DNA of 8,901 bases from DATAXV01 sp036272915 (lineage in GTDB: Bacteria; Chloroflexota; Dormibacteria; Dormibacterales; Dormibacteraceae): contig DATAXV010000128.1 of NCBI GenBank assembly GCA_036272915.1, forward strand, positions 1-8,901, given 5' to 3'. The notes below the pieces were generated by a model that did no database searches, had not been told where the DNA came from, and saw nothing but the letters and a program-made list of their open reading frames with translations. A program made the translations under genes and the position numbers. This document shows positions 5,985 through 8,901 of the stretch, in pieces. Numbering within the stretch: the first letter of the stretch is position 1; the number at the start of each line of letters is the position of its first letter.

Positions 5985-6512
5985 AGTTCGACTGTTAGGG
6001 AAACGGATTGGGCCTGATCGGCAGGGTGATGATATGCTCTGCCGGTTGGGTGATTGTCTTTACGCCCTAGACCCATGGCTCCGTTGCGGAAGAAGGCAGC
6101 AGATGGTTGGTCAGATGTGTTCGACACCGACATCGGTTCCTGCCGGGCGTCGGGCAGCCCAATGCGGGCGAACTGCTTCTGCACCTCCATCGCAGGGGAG
6201 TGGGGGCCTAGAGGGCGAGCGCGCCCCTTTCGGACTTCGACGTCAGGTGCCGCGGGAATTCGTCGGCGGGGCGGTTGGGTCTCTCGACGGGCCGGGACCG
6301 GGACCTCGACCATCAGGCCGAGAACGCATGTAGGGGTGGCGGACCACCGAGATGAGCGGCGGCCCGTCGCAACGAGCCGAATCGTCTCCAGTCTTGCCGA
6401 CGATCCCTACCCATGTTGAGAAGGACGATCAGCCCCCTCGAGGGGATGCCGACATGGTGATTGGCGGGTCTGCGGCCTCCCCAGCCGCCGACCAGCCAGA
6501 GGAGTACGGCAG
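5985..6512. other. Gene-poor region before the winged-helix regulator
   Basis: No frame here looks coding: the open frames have mixed third-position use, odd composition and no good ribosome site. Structural elements seen are CGGCAG (6019-6024) / CTGCCG (6039-6044) with a 14-nt loop, a short stem GGGCG (6213-6217) / CGCCC (6222-6226) followed by CTTT, and a 12-bp perfect palindrome at 6434-6445. Part of this stretch probably holds the promoter of the regulator gene, but no clear -35/-10 pair was found. Confidence 0.4.
6434..6445. promoter_or_regulatory. Palindrome CCCCTCGAGGGG, possible operator
   Basis: This is a perfect 12-bp palindrome about 68 bp before the start of the winged-helix regulator gene. 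Its position suits a dimeric DNA-binding protein, possibly the regulator itself, although OmpR-like proteins normally prefer direct repeats. It is seen once only in the window. Confidence 0.3.
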
Positions 6513-7220
6513 ATGGCTGAACAGCTGGAGAGCGGCGGCGGGACGCGTTGGAGGGCCATCCTGATCGAAGCCGATGATCACTATCGCGCCGTGATGGCGA
6601 CGTGCATCGGCCTGGCCAACGGCCGGTCGGATCAGTTCCGCAATCTAACTACGGCACTGCAGGCGCTTGACCACCAGAGCGTGGACCTTGTCCTGTGGGG
6701 GGTCGACCGGTCGGAGCAGAGCCGCCGGACCGAGTTGATATCCGAAATGCGCCTCCGCACCGAGGCACCGTTGATCGTGGTCGACGACGGAACCGACTCG
6801 GCGCAGCTGAACCTGGAGGCGGGAGCGGACCGATGGCTGCCACGACCCTTCATCCCCGGTGCCCTCGTGGCCTCCATCCGCGCAGCCCTGCGGCAGTCCG
6901 CATCCTCGGTGATGGAGATCGCCTCACACGCCGAAATCAGGGGCATGGTACTCGACGGGAGACGGCGGACGCTTGCCTTCGACGGCAGCGTCGTCACCTT
7001 CACCCGGCAGGAGTGGAGCCTGCTGTCAGTTCTTGTGAACCACCCCAACCGCTTCCTGAGCGCCCGTGAGATTGTCCGGTTGGGCTGGACGGCCGGCGAG
7101 CATGGTCAGGAGCAACTGCGGACCTACGTGCGCCGAATCCGCGTCAAGATCGCGCCGCTGAACCCGCCGTGCCAACTCCTGAGCCAGCACGGCCACGGCT
7201 ACTGCCTCTCCTTCGTCTGA
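6513..7220 (+). CDS. OmpR-like winged-helix regulator with degenerate receiver domain
   Basis: The product has 235 residues, the usual OmpR/PhoB length. Residues 14-127 follow the receiver pattern: ILIEADDH keeps the acidic pair Asp21-Asp22. The phosphoacceptor position in DLVLWGVD is Gly63, the Thr/Ser position in PLIVVDD is Asp91, and the Lys position in LPRPF is Arg111. The C-terminal DNA-binding domain (about 150-234) is intact, with FTRQEWSLLSVLVNHPNRFLS, a recognition segment EQLRTYVRRIRVKI (200-213) and the closing HGHGYCLSF. It is predicted to bind DNA without the usual Asp phosphorylation. No histidine kinase gene lies nearby. The ATG at 6513 has AGAGGAG (6498-6504) at 8 nt. The targets are unknown. 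Confidence 0.85.
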   Translation: MAEQLESGGGTRWRAILIEADDHYRAVMATCIGLANGRSDQFRNLTTALQALDHQSVDLVLWGVDRSEQSRRTELISEMRLRTEAPLIVVDDGTDSAQLNLEAGADRWLPRPFIPGALVASIRAALRQSASSVMEIASHAEIRGMVLDGRRRTLAFDGSVVTFTRQEWSLLSVLVNHPNRFLSAREIVRLGWTAGEHGQEQLRTYVRRIRVKIAPLNPPCQLLSQHGHGYCLSFV

Positions 7221-7923
7221 GACCAGCGAGACCTCGCCCCGGAAGAGTGCTCCGAGCACAAGCCCACGTCGATGGCGCGATCACCCACGCAGTGGCTGTC
7301 GCCGTCGGACCTTCGGGCTGCTCGCGGATGGGAACCGACCCCGCTCCTTGAGGCCCTCCTCTGGCCTCACCATCAATGCCCCGGTCGACCCTCTCACGTC
7401 CACACCGACCATCCGGACCCGTCCACGGCACCGATCCGGATAGCTGAACGCGTCCTTCTCTGGTGGCACGAGCGGCCAGCGGTAGACGTGAGAGTCGGTT
7501 GATCTTACCTACTCGGCATCAGGCCGGCCGACGCTGATCAGCAGACGATCGCACTCACAGAACCGGTCCGGATTACGAAGATGACATTGGGATTCTACTG
7601 ATCATGCGCCAATCACATGACGTACCGTCTTTTGAGTAGTTGTCTAACCCGGATATGTAGTGCAGCGAACATGCTCGTGACGGGGGTAGGACATGGATCT
7701 TTGCCGACACAGACCTTCAGTGGCTCTACAGGGCGGGCAACCGCCAGTACACTCCGAGCCGGCCCGCCCTTCTCTGATCGGCGCTCCACACTTGGTACCG
7801 CCGCGTGAGTGTGGCATCGAACACACGGCTGAACGACGGCCTACAGGCGGCGACGATCGAGAGGGTCCGGCTCGAGACAGTGCCGCCGAGCGACCCCTAG
7901 AACGCCAATTGGGAGGTATCCAG
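7221..7923. other. Long intergenic region without recognisable genes
   Basis: Around 700 bp with no supportable gene on either strand. Third-position G/C in the open frames is near random and stops are frequent. It holds a strong inverted repeat at 7730-7770, a TCATG (7602-7606) / CATGA (7616-7620) pair and the palindrome ATCCGGAT (7433-7440). The lower GC around 7550-7700 and the mobile-element scars further right suggest a region of past insertions and decay. Confidence 0.45.
7730..7770. repeat. 9-bp perfect inverted repeat (stem-loop)
   Basis: AGGGCGGGC (7730-7738) and GCCCGCCCT (7762-7770) are perfect inverted copies with a 23-nt spacer, followed on the plus strand by TCTCT. This could be a terminator-like or structured-RNA element about 150 bp before the small gene at 7924. 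No transcript upstream of it is apparent. Confidence 0.45.
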
Positions 7924-8208
7924 GTGGAACGGTTGCTCCGCGTCTGCGACGACATGATCGGCGAGCTTGAGCGGCAGAACCTCGCCGGCGGGGAGGGGAT
8001 CTCAGGCGCCCTACGGCTCCGGCTGATGCTCCTCTGCGCCTCGGCTCCGGATCAGTTTCTCCATCGGGCACACGCGCCGCGGACCCCAACCGACGCGATC
8101 GATCTTCTCTTCGAGATCCAGGAAAACCTGTTCGACACGCGGCGACGCCGCACCACCAAGCTCGCACCCGGCTGGTGGTTGGACCCCCCGGCGGAACCAG
8201 GGAGCTAG
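7924..8208 (+). CDS. Hypothetical small protein, 94 residues
   Basis: I do not recognise this protein. The frame is open further upstream to an ATG at 7693, but by hand count only about half of the codons before 7924 end in G or C, against roughly 80% after it. The GTG at 7924 is preceded by GGGAGG (7911-7916) at 7 nt, so I place the start there. The product begins MERLLRVCDDMIGELE and looks alpha-helical and soluble: helices near 2-18, 26-39 and 54-71 (DAIDLLFEIQENLF), then a basic stretch TRRRRTTK and GWWLDPP near the end. There is no signal peptide and no membrane segment. It has no operon partner; downstream lies mobile-element debris in the opposite orientation. It may be a lineage-specific protein or the remnant of a larger one. 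Confidence 0.6.
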   Translation: MERLLRVCDDMIGELERQNLAGGEGISGALRLRLMLLCASAPDQFLHRAHAPRTPTDAIDLLFEIQENLFDTRRRRTTKLAPGWWLDPPAEPGS

Positions 8209-8357
8209 ACCAACGGCCGCCGTCCTCGCGCTCGTACTTCAACGACTCCTGCCTGTTCCACTCGCAAGAAGGCGGATCGGGAGAGCTCGAGTGTCGCGCT
8301 CGCCGGTGCGACCCAATGCCCCGCCGGCCTTTTTCCGCCTCGATGAGACGTACACGC

Positions 8358-8520
8358 TCACCGGGTCGGCCTAGCGAAGAAGACCGTCGCTCGCTTCAGG
8401 ATGTCCCGCTCCTCGCGCAGCGCCCCGTTCTCACGGCGTACATGCCGCCAGCTCTTCATGCTCGTCACTGTTCAGGCCCGGGCGGCGGCAGGCATCGACC
8501 TTGCACTGTTCCACCCAGCA
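8358..8520 (-). mobile_element. IS3-family OrfA remnant, frameshifted
   Basis: On the minus strand, residues resembling WVEQCKVDACRRPGLNSDE-HEELA (8517 to 8446) are followed in another frame (8447 to 8358) by RHVRRENGALREERDILKRA and TVFFARPTR before a TGA. Together they match the C-terminal half of an IS3-family OrfA, including the leucine-rich RREN-LREERDILKRATVFFA segment. The frame change between the two parts shows a small indel. The N-terminal helix-turn-helix part is missing. After the stop, RVRLIEAEKG in a shifted frame (8356 downward) resembles the start of OrfB, then similarity fades. It is non-functional. No terminal inverted repeats were identified. Confidence 0.7.
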
Positions 8521-8868
8521 CCGGGTTGCTAGTGTCGGGTGGAAGATCGGCTCCACCTGCGGCTCGAGATACATCCTCACGACCGTTTGGGCAACCCGGT
8601 CGGCCACCGTCGGCACGCCCAGCACCCGAACCCCTTTGCCTCCTGCCTTAGGAATCTCCACCGCTTTCACCGGCGGTGGGAAGTACGAACCCGACGACAG
8701 CCGGTTCCAGATCCTGTACAGGTTCCGGTCCCGGTTTGCCTCGAACTCCGCGATCGACTCCTCGTCGACCCCCACCGCGCCCTTGTTCGCCTTGACTCTC
8801 TCGTACGCTTCCACGACAACCCACTTCGAGATGTCGTACGGCTTGTCCTGCGTCCTCGATCCGCTCAC
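8431..8868 (-). pseudogene. Group II intron reverse transcriptase/maturase, truncated, fused to IS3 OrfA fragment
   Basis: The first 111 residues of this 145-residue frame match the N-terminus of group II intron-encoded proteins (LtrA-type). They include YDISKWVVVEAYERVKANKG then GVDEESIAEFE, then NLYRIWNRLSSGSYFPPP, VKAVEIPKAGGKGVRVLGVP, TVADRVAQTVVRMYLEPQ and VEPIFHP. These cover the RT0 to RT2 region. The family normally continues into a SYGYRPGRSA-like motif and the YADD catalytic site; here homology stops at FHP (about 8536), and the frame runs into IS3 OrfA sequence until a TGA at 8431-8433. The catalytic palm, maturase and any endonuclease domains are absent, so it is inactive. The GTG start (8866-8868) has GGGAGGAG just upstream. 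The intron's 5' RNA domains would lie beyond the right edge. Confidence 0.85.
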
Positions 8869-8901
8869 CTGGCTCCTCCCGGCCGCGCCGGTTGACCACC
8901 A

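Noticed and set aside
5885..6313. Minus-strand open frame of 142 codons upstream of hsp20
   Set aside because: It has mixed third-position use, no motif and no good ribosome site, and it covers the candidate hsp20 promoter and repeats.
7693..7923. N-terminal extension of the small gene from the ATG at 7693
   Set aside because: These 77 codons have near-random third positions and Pro/Arg/Gly-rich composition, while the GTG at 7924 has its own ribosome site and marks a sharp compositional change.
8302..8334. Terminator-like GCCGG...CCGGC followed by TTTTT on the plus strand after the small gene
   Set aside because: The stem is only 5 bp with a 17-nt loop, and the T-run coincides with the AAAAA of the EAEK-like codons in the IS3 OrfB-like remnant on the other strand.
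8431..8868. Possible retron or defence-associated reverse transcriptase
   Set aside because: The residues match group II intron-encoded proteins closely in order (ISKW, NKG-GVD, SSGSYFPPPV, VLGVPTVADRVAQ), and the frame ends before the catalytic motif, so it is a dead intron fragment.

Overview
The window is 8.9 kb of GC-rich bacterial DNA with tightly packed genes, several GTG starts and strongly G/C-ending codons. This fits a high-GC Terrabacteria-type soil bacterium (Actinomycetota or Chloroflexota/Dormibacterota-like). No gene here fixes the taxon. There are no rRNA or tRNA genes and no CRISPR array.

Left part (1-2352): the C-terminal end of a GH51-type alpha-L-arabinofuranosidase overlaps by 4 bp (GTGA) a zinc-dependent medium-chain dehydrogenase, so the two form a pentose/hemicellulose catabolic operon entering from the left. 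A convergent gene for a TIM-barrel protein resembling the peptidase U32 family overlaps the end of the dehydrogenase gene by 11 bp.

Second part (2353-3972): a MarR-family repressor is followed by a two-domain VOC/glyoxalase-fold ring-cleaving dioxygenase of the MhqA/MhqE/MhqO type. Three near-identical 15-bp palindromic sites (consensus CTTGCCCTAGCAAGC), one before the repressor and two in tandem before the dioxygenase, mark a small self-contained quinone or aromatic stress switch. This is the best-supported regulatory circuit in the window.

Third part (3973-5820): a PrsW-family intramembrane protease gene converges on a small heat-shock protein (Hsp20) gene, with a strong hairpin between them. 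The Hsp20 gene has a long leader with repeats and a recognisable promoter.

Fourth part (5821-7923): two long gene-poor stretches flank a gene for an OmpR-like winged-helix regulator. Its receiver domain has lost the phosphoacceptor aspartate and the conserved Thr/Ser and Lys.

Right end (7924-8901): an unrecognised small protein of 94 residues starts from GTG. It is followed by mobile-element debris on the minus strand: the N-terminal third of a group II intron reverse transcriptase/maturase fused in frame to a fragment of an IS3-family OrfA, which is itself frameshifted. The composition break and the element scars suggest an accessory or decaying junction at this end.

I see no multi-gene defence or otherwise clearly novel system. 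The points most worth follow-up are the MarR operator set, the degenerate-receiver regulator, the Hsp20 leader and the small unknown protein.
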